From the NCBI GenBank assembly GCA_031553495.1, contig JAVBLN010000045.1, forward strand, positions 1 to 64,000: 64,000 nt of DNA. The letters run 5' to 3'. A model generated the notes under the pieces. It was not told where the DNA came from. It saw only the letters and a list, made by a program, of their open reading frames with translations, and ran no database searches. The translations under genes were made by a program, and so were the position numbers. This DNA comes from Pinibacter sp031553495. GTDB lineage: Bacteria > Bacteroidota > Bacteroidia > Chitinophagales > Chitinophagaceae. Of the stretch, positions 18,105 through 25,830 are shown one piece after another; position 1 is the stretch's first letter; each line of letters starts with the position of its first letter.

Positions 18105-18917
18105 CTATATCACCCAGTTCAATGGTTCATTATAATCTTTTTTATCTTTCACTATTACCACAGGTTGATGATATGCCACACTATAAGCCGGCACACTGTA
18201 TGTGATAAAACAGTTGCCGCCAATTACCGATTCGCGCCCAATTACAGTATCGCCGCCAAGTATAGTACTGTTGGCATAAATAATCACACCATCTTCAATA
18301 GTAGGATGGCGCTGCCCTGTGAGCGTTTTCTTTACAGCCAACGCACCAATGGTAACACCCTGATACAACTTCACATTCTTACCTATAACGGTTGTTTCAC
18401 CAATCACTATACCGGTTCCGTGATCAATAATAAAAGGCACGCCAATAGTGGCACCGGGATGAATATCGATGCCTGTTACGGAGTGCGCCCATTCGGTAAT
18501 AATGCGCGGCACTATGGGCAATTTTAACTGACATAATTTATGAGCGATCCTATATGCCGCCACCGCTAAAAAACCGGGATATGTAATGATCACTTCATCA
18601 ATGCTTTTAGCTGCCGGATCAAACTCCAGTATAGCGTTTGCATCTTCTACCAGCTTTTCTTTTATCTCATTAAGTGATGCCAGGAACGGATCGCAAATAT
18701 TTGCTTCGTAGTATTTACTTTTCTCATCGAATGAATACAATATATCCAGCAAGCTATTTTTTAATGCCTCGGCCTTGCGCTGATGCCGGTTTAAAAAAGC
18801 CTGCTCATTTTCCACGATCGGAAAAAGATAATTGATCACTTCCTGTGCAAATTGAATCACCGCCTCTTTTTGAGGAATGCTTTTACTTAATAAATATCCC
18901 GGATACTGACTGGCCAT
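18105..18917 (-). CDS. cysE: Serine O-acetyltransferase (EpsC/CysE type)
   Basis: It acetylates serine with acetyl-CoA to give O-acetylserine for CysK. The 270-residue protein has an alpha-helical N-terminal half and a left-handed beta-helix of hexapeptide repeats in the C-terminal half (GIDIHPGATIGVPFIIDHGTG, the family signature with catalytic His, then VIGKNVKLYQGVTIGAL). The long N-terminal domain places it with the EpsC-like branch common in Bacteroidota. It starts 11 bp after cobA-hemD, so the two are almost certainly cotranscribed. Confidence 0.94.
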   Translation of the reverse strand: MASQYPGYLLSKSIPQKEAVIQFAQEVINYLFPIVENEQAFLNRHQRKAEALKNSLLDILYSFDEKSKYYEANICDPFLASLNEIKEKLVEDANAILEFDPAAKSIDEVIITYPGFLAVAAYRIAHKLCQLKLPIVPRIITEWAHSVTGIDIHPGATIGVPFIIDHGTGIVIGETTVIGKNVKLYQGVTIGALAVKKTLTGQRHPTIEDGVIIYANSTILGGDTVIGRESVIGGNCFITYSVPAYSVAYHQPVVIVKDKKDYNEPLNWVI

Positions 18918-18928
18918 ACTTTTTCAAT

Positions 18929-20482
18929 TTATTTCAAGGACGACAAGTGTTGTTCAATACCATGTATTATTATTGTTTGCGCCATTGCTTCTGCAGTGGC
19001 TGCTTCGGCTTCCACTATTTGCGTGAAGCCCGCTTTTTGCAATGCTTTTGTTGTAGTGGGTCCGATGGAAAATACAACATTCGCTTTATTAAAATTCAAT
19101 TTATTTTCCGCGATCAATTTTTGCGCGGCATCTACAGCCGAGGGACTTGCAAAGGTAATGGCATCAAACGGATATTGTAATTGTTGCAACTCACCTTCAT
19201 CAAAATCCGGAGAGGTATTCTTATAAGCTTCCACCTGCACTACTGTTGCTCCAAGTTGTTTCAATTCTTCCGCCCAACCAACTAACGCTTTATCACTTGA
19301 AGGATGCAGTATGCGTAAGTCTGCAGGATTCTCATATTCGTTCAACAAAGTCTTTACCATTTCCCGGGCATTGTATACGGAAGGTGTTATATCACTTTCA
19401 ATTCCATATTGCCTCAAAACAGCTTTCGTTTCTTTTCCTACAGTTACTACTTTACAAGTATGCAGATAACGTGAATCGACACACGAAATTTTAAGTTGTT
19501 TGAAAAATGAAAGCACACCGGCCACTGATGTAAATACCAGAATATTGTATGATTGTAATGCCTTTATTTGTTCCTGCAATGCCGGGTTTTCATCCGGCAT
19601 ATAAATATCAATTAACGGCAGATGCGTTACTGCTGCACCCTCTGCAGTGAGGCTTGAATACAAAGTCTTTAAAGATGCGGCAGCATGTGTAAGTAAAATT
19701 CGCTTATGTACCAACGGTTTATTCTCAAACCATTCCAAAGATTTATGATACTTCACCACTTCGCCAACAACTATCAACGCGGGCATACTTATCTGTTCTG
19801 ACGCGATTTTACTTTCAATTGTATTCAAAGTGCCAGTAAATGTTCGTTGCAATGGCGTGGTGCCGTGCTCAATAATCGCTATGGGAGTATCAGCGCTTTT
19901 GCCATTTGTGGTAAGGTTTTGCACAATATGCGGCATATTTTTAACACCCATATAAAATACGATAGTACCATCAAACGCGGCAAGTAAAGGCCAGTTGAGC
20001 AATTGTTTATCCGGTGTTTCTTTCTGGTGCGCGGTTACAAACAGTACTCCCGCCGAAGCTTCACGATGTGTTACGGGAATTCCCGCATATGCGGGAACCG
20101 CGATTCCTGCTGTAACTCCGGGTATGATTTCAAAATCAATTCCATGAGCAGAAAGAAAATCAGCTTCTTCAGCGCCACGTCCGTACATTAGCGGATCGCC
20201 GCCTTTCAAGCGCACAACAATATTTCCCTCCACCGCGTATTCCAGCAGTTTTTGATGAATTACCTCCTGCCTGTTGGCGCAGGCAAATGGCAATTTGCCT
20301 ACATATACTTTTTTAGCAAGTGGTTTGCAAAAATCGAGCAGGCGGCGATTAACGAGATTGTCGTACAGCACAACATCTGCTTTCTGCAATATGTCCTTCG
20401 CCTTAATAGTAAGCAATCCTTCATCTCCCGGACCGGCGCCGGCAATGTACACTTTAGATTTTATATTTTCAGGCGTGCTCAT
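18929..20482 (-). CDS. Bifunctional uroporphyrinogen-III C-methyltransferase / uroporphyrinogen-III synthase
   Basis: A 517-residue CobA-HemD fusion. The N-terminal half (about 1-245) is the SAM-dependent methyltransferase: GAGPGDEGLLTIKA, VVLYDNLVNRRLL, VRLKGGDPLMYGRGAEE and the GVTAGIAVPAYAGIPVTHR region. The C-terminal half (about 258-510) is a HemD-type synthase (KRILLTHAAASLKTLYSSL to VVFSIGPTTTKALQKAGF). It would turn hydroxymethylbilane into uroporphyrinogen III and then precorrin-2. The fused siroheme-synthase domain at 9959-11437 could then complete siroheme for CysI. It is 11 bp upstream of cysE and is separated from cysI by R1 copy 9. Confidence 0.94.
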   Translation of the reverse strand: MSTPENIKSKVYIAGAGPGDEGLLTIKAKDILQKADVVLYDNLVNRRLLDFCKPLAKKVYVGKLPFACANRQEVIHQKLLEYAVEGNIVVRLKGGDPLMYGRGAEEADFLSAHGIDFEIIPGVTAGIAVPAYAGIPVTHREASAGVLFVTAHQKETPDKQLLNWPLLAAFDGTIVFYMGVKNMPHIVQNLTTNGKSADTPIAIIEHGTTPLQRTFTGTLNTIESKIASEQISMPALIVVGEVVKYHKSLEWFENKPLVHKRILLTHAAASLKTLYSSLTAEGAAVTHLPLIDIYMPDENPALQEQIKALQSYNILVFTSVAGVLSFFKQLKISCVDSRYLHTCKVVTVGKETKAVLRQYGIESDITPSVYNAREMVKTLLNEYENPADLRILHPSSDKALVGWAEELKQLGATVVQVEAYKNTSPDFDEGELQQLQYPFDAITFASPSAVDAAQKLIAENKLNFNKANVVFSIGPTTTKALQKAGFTQIVEAEAATAEAMAQTIIIHGIEQHLSSLK

Positions 20483-20553
20483 TATTGCAAAATTCTGATT
20501 TTATTTTAAGACGCTGCCAGAGTTATTTTTAAAATTTTGATCAGCAACCTAAT

Positions 20554-20619
20554 GTCGCCATGAAATACTACCGTACAAGTGAGTGACACAACGATGATGC
20601 CATGAAAAGCTAATGCCGG
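20554..20619 (-). repeat. R1 intergenic repeat, copy 9 (hybrid)
   Basis: Class-C arms (GTCGCCATGAAATACTACCG, GATGATGCCATGAAAAGC) combined with a class-A core (GTACAAGTGAGTGACACAAC). It shows that arms and core assort independently. Confidence 0.85.
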
Positions 20620-20689
20620 CACCAAAAAAAATCAAATGATTTTTATGAATGCCACAAATCAAGTGTACAATAATACCTAATACAACTTC

Positions 20690-22396
20690 CTACCTGTGAA
20701 AATTTTCTGTCGCGCTTTTATACTCTATGATTTTCTTCCTTACCAAAAAATCTCCGAAATGTTCTTCACTATTTTTCTCAGTTGCGTATTGCGCAATGAG
20801 TGGACCCAGTGTTGTTAAAATTTCTTCCTCATTTAATGATTCCTTATATAATACATTCATCCTGTCTCCATTAAACGAAGCTCCCAAATACAGGTTGTAC
20901 TTGCCGGGGGCACGCCCCACAAAACCTATTTCACCTAAATAGGGCCTTGCACAACCATTGGGACAGCCCGTCATTCGTATTGTTACAGGTTGCTTTTGCA
21001 AATTATGCATACCTAACAATGCTTCAATTTTATCAACCAGTTCGGGCAAATACCTTTCCCCTTCCGCATTTGCAAGCGGGCACACATTTAAAGCAACACA
21101 AGCCAAAGAATGCAAGCGCAATGGCGTTTTATCCTGCTGCTGATGAATATTGTACCGCAGCAATAATTGTTCTATCAGCTCTTTTTTCTGATCGCTGATA
21201 TTTCCCAATACAACATTTTGGTTACCTGTCAATCGAAAATCACCATCACTGATCTTGGCAATTTCACGAAGCCCGGTCCTTAAAGGATATGCTTCAGTAT
21301 CTTTTACTCTTCCACCTTCCACAAACAAAGTAATAAACCATTTTCCGTTCGCACCCTTCACCCATCCGTAGCTATCGCCGTTGGTAATAAAAGTAAACGG
21401 TTTCGCGGGTTCCAATTTGTAACCTATTCTCTTGTGTAATTCTTCAATTAAAAAATCCAACCCAATTCTTTCTATAGTATATTTCAATCTTGACAACCGC
21501 CTGTTTTCACGATTGCCATAATCGCGTTGTATTGTTAAAATTTTTTCACACACATCAACAGTTCTTTCTAACGGCACAAAGCCAATAACATTGCCGATTC
21601 GCGGATGTGTGGCGGTGTCACCAAAAGTCATTCCCATACCACCACCCACGCTAATATTGAAACCGGTTAATTTTTTGTTTTCTTCAATGGCTATCAATCC
21701 CAGGTCATGCGCAAACACATCCGTATCATTATATGGCGGTATCGCAAATGTTATCTTGAATTTGCGAGGCAGGTATACTTTCCCATATACCGGTTCTTCC
21801 ACTTCTTCTGTTAGTCCGTTACCTCCTACTTCCTCATCGTTCAACCAAATTTTATAATAAGAAGTTGTTTTAGGATTCAGGTGATCGCTTACCTGCCGGG
21901 CTATGCGCTGCACATCATCATGAATATAACTTGTGTGCGGATTCACCGTATTCATCACATTCCGGTTCACATCGCCACAAGCGGCTATGGTACTTAAAAG
22001 CGCTTCATTAATTTCCTTTATTGTTGCCTTTAAATTATGCTTCAATATACCATGCAATTCAAACGCCTGGCGTGTAGTAAGCTTCAATGTAGGCATACCG
22101 TATTTACTAGCCAGCTCATCCAGTTGCAACCATTGCCCGGGTGTGGCAATACCACCCGGCACTCGCACCCGTATCATGAATGAGTACAACGGTTCCAGCT
22201 TTTGCGCTTTGCGTTCTTTATCCAACTCACGATCACTCTGCACATACGACCCATGAAATTTTATGAGTTGTTGATCCTGAGCAAACAAATTTCCCGTCAC
22301 TTCATTCTGAAGACTCTCGGGCAGCGTACCACGCAGGTATTCGCTTTTCTCTTTTATATGTTCTACTTCAGAAAGTTTATTTTTATCCTCATTCAT
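20690..22396 (-). CDS. cysI: Assimilatory sulfite reductase hemoprotein subunit
   Basis: CysI reduces sulfite to sulfide at a siroheme coupled to a 4Fe-4S cluster, taking electrons from CysJ. The cluster/siroheme ligands are in place: LACVALNVCPLA and, about 40 residues later, TGCPNGCARPYLGEIGFVG. The sulfite/nitrite-reductase repeats and the substrate-loop arginines (TRQAFELHGI) are conserved. I start at the ATG at 22396 (MNEDKNKLSEVEHIK, 568 residues); the frame extends three codons to a TTG at 22405. It follows cysJ after a 222-bp gap filled with CACATTTTC-type repeats. Confidence 0.96.
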   Translation of the reverse strand: MNEDKNKLSEVEHIKEKSEYLRGTLPESLQNEVTGNLFAQDQQLIKFHGSYVQSDRELDKERKAQKLEPLYSFMIRVRVPGGIATPGQWLQLDELASKYGMPTLKLTTRQAFELHGILKHNLKATIKEINEALLSTIAACGDVNRNVMNTVNPHTSYIHDDVQRIARQVSDHLNPKTTSYYKIWLNDEEVGGNGLTEEVEEPVYGKVYLPRKFKITFAIPPYNDTDVFAHDLGLIAIEENKKLTGFNISVGGGMGMTFGDTATHPRIGNVIGFVPLERTVDVCEKILTIQRDYGNRENRRLSRLKYTIERIGLDFLIEELHKRIGYKLEPAKPFTFITNGDSYGWVKGANGKWFITLFVEGGRVKDTEAYPLRTGLREIAKISDGDFRLTGNQNVVLGNISDQKKELIEQLLLRYNIHQQQDKTPLRLHSLACVALNVCPLANAEGERYLPELVDKIEALLGMHNLQKQPVTIRMTGCPNGCARPYLGEIGFVGRAPGKYNLYLGASFNGDRMNVLYKESLNEEEILTTLGPLIAQYATEKNSEEHFGDFLVRKKIIEYKSATENFHR

Positions 22397-22402
22397 TTTA
22401 GA

Positions 22403-22618
22403 CAAATCATTGAATTATTGAATCATTGATTTCCAAATTATGGCATCCATCACATTACCCTCATTTTCAAACGCATTTCTAAATTCATTTTCACATTTTC
22501 ACATTACCAAAATTTGTTCAAACCAAATAAGCAAAGCCATTCACACTGCATTTTCAAATTTTCAAATCAGCACATTTTCAAATTCATTTCAACATTTCCA
22601 CATTTTCACATTTCTACA
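22403..22618. repeat. Simple-repeat tract between cysJ and cysI
   Basis: TGAATCATTGAAT words (22410-22432) are followed by some 180 bp of irregular CACATTTTCA / TTTCAAATT words. The same words recur at 58316-58385. No R1 copy and no gene was seen here. Confidence 0.7.
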
Positions 22619-24490
22619 TTAATACACGTCTTCCTGCAACCTTCCTGCCTTTATCATTTCTTTCATAAAATGAACAGCCTCTTCGTGGCTGATGGCAGCA
22701 TGCTTTTCTACAATTTCAATCAGCGTATTTCTTACATCTCTTGCCATTTGTTTTCCATCGCCGCATATATAAACATGAGCGCCATCCTTTATCCAACTGT
22801 ATATTTCATCCGTATGTTGCGCCATTCTGTGTTGTACATATACTTTGTTCTCCGTATCACGTGAAAAAGCAGTGTTCATTTGCGTTAGTGTACCGATTTT
22901 TAAATGTCGTTGCCATTCGAGCTGATACAGAAAATCCGTAGTAAAATGACGATCTCCAAAAAACAACCAGCTTTTTCCTTTTGCGCCGGTAACGCTTCTT
23001 TCCTCTACAAAAGCACGGAACGGCGCTATGCCTGTTCCCGGACCAATCATTATAATAGGAGTACTGTCATCCTGCGGCAAACGAAACGATTCATTCTTTT
23101 CAATAAATAAATTAACGGTATCGCCCACACTAATTTCATCTGCTACAAAATTCGAGCAAACTCCTTTTCGCTCACGTCCCCGGTTTTCATACAATACCTT
23201 TCCGATTGTAAGGTGTACTTCTTCTTCATGCTCTTTTATGGATGAGGCAATGGAATACATTCTCGGCTGCAATGGAAGCGCTATATCTACAAATTCTTCA
23301 GCAGAAATGGCGGGAGCATATTCTTGTATAATATCCAACACGTCTTTTCCATATAATACAGATGTAAGCTCCTTCTTGTTTTCCAGTAACTTTTCCAAGG
23401 CTGCAGCGCTTTGTACAATCCTTTTTTCCTTAACATACTTCAGTACATTTTCAAGAAAAACACCGGACACGGTGGTAAGTTCTTTATGATGTATTAAAAT
23501 CTCCTCCAGTGTCAGCAATTGATCTTTAAAGGCATGCATGGAGGAGGCATCCCATTTTGTAAATGACAAGATCTCTGCCACCAGCGCACTTGAATTCTTT
23601 GCATATACCCCAACCGTATCGCCGGGCTCATAGGTAAGTCCGCTTCCTTCCAGCGAAAACTCTACATGATAAGTTTGTTTTTGCGAACCTCGTCCATTTA
23701 ATTGAATTTTCTCAAGTACTGTTGCCGCAAAAGGATTTTTCCGGCTGTACGAAATCTTTTTTGCAGCTTTTTCTACTCCTGCTATAGCAGGCTTTTTCGC
23801 AATACCATTTCCATTGCCGCTATTGATTTGCGATTGCAGTTTTGCGGAAATTTCCTCTATCCATTTTTCAGCGGTTTCTTCAAAGTCAACATCAGCGTCG
23901 GTTCTGTCCATCAGTCTTTCAGCGCCCAGCTCCGCGAAGCGCTTATCAAAATCTTTTCCGGTTTGGCAAAAGTTCACATAGCTCTGATCGCCAAGAGCAA
24001 GCACTGCATATTTCAGACCCGGAATAGCAGGAGACTTACGGTTATGAACAAACGCATGCAAATCTTCCGCAGCCGGTGGAGGATCACCTTCGCCATGCGT
24101 ACTTACAATTACAAGCAGGTATTTTTCATTTTTTAGGGAAGCGCCGTTGTACTTGTTCATATCCTGGAGCGCCACCATAAAACCTTTAGCAGTAAGCTTT
24201 TCCTGCAACGATTGTGCAATGCTTTTACTATTACCGCTTTTTGATCCGAATAGGATGGTAACAGGAATCTGCGAAATATCACTTTTCTCTGCGGGTGCCG
24301 TAGCTTCCTGCACTCCGGGAAACTGGTTCAATAATTCAAGAAGTTGGCGATTCGCCTGGTTCAGGCCGGTTAAATAACCAGCCAGCCATTGCAATTGCGG
24401 AGGTTCAAAACTCCGCAATAACTGTTGCACCTGCTGTTTTTCGGAAGCGGTAAAAAGAGGCGACGTTATGGTGAATTGATCGTTACTCAT
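22619..24490 (-). CDS. cysJ: Assimilatory sulfite reductase (NADPH) flavoprotein subunit
   Basis: CysJ passes electrons from NADPH through FAD and FMN to CysI. The 623-residue chain has an N-terminal linker, a flavodoxin-like FMN domain (about 75-215, ILFGSKSGNSKSIAQSL, STHGEGDPPPAAEDLH), an FAD domain with connecting helices (RMYSIASSIKEHEEEVHLTI, GVCSNFVADE), and an NADP domain (MIGPGTGIAPFRAFVEER, YICGDGKQMARDV). It ends in the family's terminal EDVY. It is the first structural gene of the sulfur locus. A 5' leader hairpin and an upstream YCTA-N9-TAGR operator suggest tight control. Confidence 0.96.
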   Translation of the reverse strand: MSNDQFTITSPLFTASEKQQVQQLLRSFEPPQLQWLAGYLTGLNQANRQLLELLNQFPGVQEATAPAEKSDISQIPVTILFGSKSGNSKSIAQSLQEKLTAKGFMVALQDMNKYNGASLKNEKYLLVIVSTHGEGDPPPAAEDLHAFVHNRKSPAIPGLKYAVLALGDQSYVNFCQTGKDFDKRFAELGAERLMDRTDADVDFEETAEKWIEEISAKLQSQINSGNGNGIAKKPAIAGVEKAAKKISYSRKNPFAATVLEKIQLNGRGSQKQTYHVEFSLEGSGLTYEPGDTVGVYAKNSSALVAEILSFTKWDASSMHAFKDQLLTLEEILIHHKELTTVSGVFLENVLKYVKEKRIVQSAAALEKLLENKKELTSVLYGKDVLDIIQEYAPAISAEEFVDIALPLQPRMYSIASSIKEHEEEVHLTIGKVLYENRGRERKGVCSNFVADEISVGDTVNLFIEKNESFRLPQDDSTPIIMIGPGTGIAPFRAFVEERSVTGAKGKSWLFFGDRHFTTDFLYQLEWQRHLKIGTLTQMNTAFSRDTENKVYVQHRMAQHTDEIYSWIKDGAHVYICGDGKQMARDVRNTLIEIVEKHAAISHEEAVHFMKEMIKAGRLQEDVY

Positions 24491-24506
24491 GGCGTTCTTA
24501 TAAAAC

Positions 24507-24527
24507 GACCCTTCTTATGGAAGGGTC
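24507..24527 (-). promoter_or_regulatory. Leader hairpin just upstream of the cysJ start
   Basis: GACCCTTC and GAAGGGTC form a perfect 8-bp stem with a 5-base loop, ending 16 bases before the cysJ ATG. It would lie at the ribosome-binding region of the mRNA. It has no T-run, so it is not a standard terminator. Confidence 0.6.
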
Positions 24528-24622
24528 AACATTTACAAAAATGTAATTGCAACCGGAATTTTACCGTTTGCAACCGCATTTATTGTATGTACTAATGGTT
24601 AACATTATTTGATTTGTGAATA

Positions 24623-24630
24623 CGAAAATA
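24623..24630 (-). promoter_or_regulatory. Predicted -7 promoter element of the cysJ operon
   Basis: TATTTTCG differs at one base from TAnnTTTG. It is supported by its 18-bp distance to the dyad at 24649-24665, which equals the arrangement before the TonB receptor. Confidence 0.5.
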
Positions 24631-24645
24631 ATTATTATTCCTATA

Positions 24646-24668
24646 TTTCCTATAATTTTAATAGGAAA
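24646..24668. promoter_or_regulatory. Sulfur-locus operator candidate upstream of cysJ
   Basis: TTTCCTAT-N7-ATAGGAAA is a perfect dyad, and its inner part (24649-24665) fits YCTA-N9-TAGR, as do two sites before the TonB receptor. The Rrf2 regulator gene lies immediately upstream and is the likely source of the binding protein. Confidence 0.7.
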
Positions 24669-24697
24669 TTATTATAAAAAATATATCCTGTTGATAA

Positions 24698-25144
24698 TCA
24701 AATCGAAAAATCGGTAGGGAAACGCACTTCTTTATTCATAAGGTCACGCAACGATTTACCTTCCAGAACTTTTAACGTTACATCCCGTACCTCAAGAAAC
24801 ACCTGCCTTATAGCGCATGCAGGCTCGGGGTATGGACAAATATGGCAGGGTTCATAAAAAACTTTACTTACACATGGCAATAAAGCAATTGGGCCATCCA
24901 TGGTACGCATAATCTGAACAAGCATAATTTCTTCCGGTGGTTTTGTAAGATAATAGCCACCGCCTTTCCCTGTACGGCTGCCCAAAATTCCCGCCTTCCG
25001 TAATTCCAATAAAATAGCTTCCAGAAATTTATAAGGTATTTTCCGGTCTTCCGCAATTTGGTTAATGGGCACATGGCCCTGTTTATACCGCTCTCCCAAA
25101 TACGTTAATGCATGAATCGCATACTGTGCCTTATTTGATAACAT
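24698..25144 (-). CDS. Rrf2-family transcriptional regulator of the sulfur locus
   Basis: A 148-residue winged-helix protein of the Rrf2 family, which includes CymR (cysteine), IscR and NsrR (iron-sulfur). The DNA-binding half is clear (INQIAEDRKIPYKFLEAILLELRKAGILGSRTGKGGGYYL). Four cysteines (C91, C100, C103, C110) sit where Rrf2 proteins hold an Fe-S cluster, so it may sense iron-sulfur or redox state instead of, or as well as, cysteine supply through CysE/CysK. It heads the locus in the same direction as cysJ. Control of cysJ and the TonB receptor through YCTA-N9-TAGR is inference from position and from the site match. Confidence 0.93.
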   Translation of the reverse strand: MLSNKAQYAIHALTYLGERYKQGHVPINQIAEDRKIPYKFLEAILLELRKAGILGSRTGKGGGYYLTKPPEEIMLVQIMRTMDGPIALLPCVSKVFYEPCHICPYPEPACAIRQVFLEVRDVTLKVLEGKSLRDLMNKEVRFPTDFSI

Positions 25145-25258
25145 ATGCGGGTAAAATTAGCTTTTTTGTCCGTTTTACTTTAGGATTTTTATGGCAGAAA
25201 GATATTTGAAATGCTTCATAATGTTATGCTTCATAATTTTTTAAGATTTTTTTGGGAA

Positions 25259-25320
25259 CCGGCTTTAGTGGTACTATTAAGCATCGTTGTGTCACTCACT
25301 TGTACGGTAGTAATGCTATT
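25259..25320 (+). repeat. R1 intergenic repeat, copy 10
   Basis: Full class-A copy after a seven-base T-run. It is the left end of a 285-bp composite (25259-25543) between the divergent rrf2 and fhs genes. Confidence 0.9.
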
Positions 25321-25475
25321 GGGCAGCCTCATCCCCGGCCCTTCTCCAAAGGAAAAGGGAGCCGACGCACAAAGCGGAAATTCGTGGTCACAATAATTCT
25401 TTCTCCATTCATCTTTACGCGTTTTAAGCGGCTCATGCATCTCTCACTCATAACTCATAACTCAAAACTCACTAC
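25321..25475. repeat. Internal module of the R1 composite, type 1
   Basis: Near-identical to 17787-17936, including GGCAGCCTCATCCCCGGCCC and the CTCATAACTC words. This shows that whole composites, not only R1 ends, are dispersed. Confidence 0.75.
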
Positions 25476-25481
25476 TCAATG

Positions 25482-25543
25482 AATAGCATTCCTACTGTAC
25501 AAGTGAGTGACACAACGATGCTTAATAGTAGCACTACCGCCCG
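25482..25543 (-). repeat. R1 intergenic repeat, copy 11
   Basis: Full class-A copy ending GCACTACCGCCCG before an A-run. It is the right partner of copy 10. The remaining 25549-25830 upstream of fhs is AT-rich and shows no motif I can support. Confidence 0.9.
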
Positions 25544-25830
25544 TCCCAAAAAAATAAATCTCAATATAGTACAATGTTAAACACTCTAAAGCATCTCAAA
25601 TTTCAAATCTGGCCAGCATTAGATTTTGCCTTTATTTTCTTACCAACTATTTAAAACCATCCAAACAAACAGACTCATTTTTTAAAAAAATTAAACGCAA
25701 AATCATTTTACTTAAAACATTTCTAAAAACTCCGCCCATTATTGTTTTACGTAAATTTCCTGATATTGGTCATCGATTTTCTGATAAGTTTTTCAAACAT
25801 TAGCCAATATTTTTTTAAGAATCCTAAAAC

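Noticed and set aside
24491..24697. A known SAM or cobalamin riboswitch before cysJ
   Set aside because: Only one short hairpin is visible; none of the conserved multi-helix patterns of these riboswitches could be traced.
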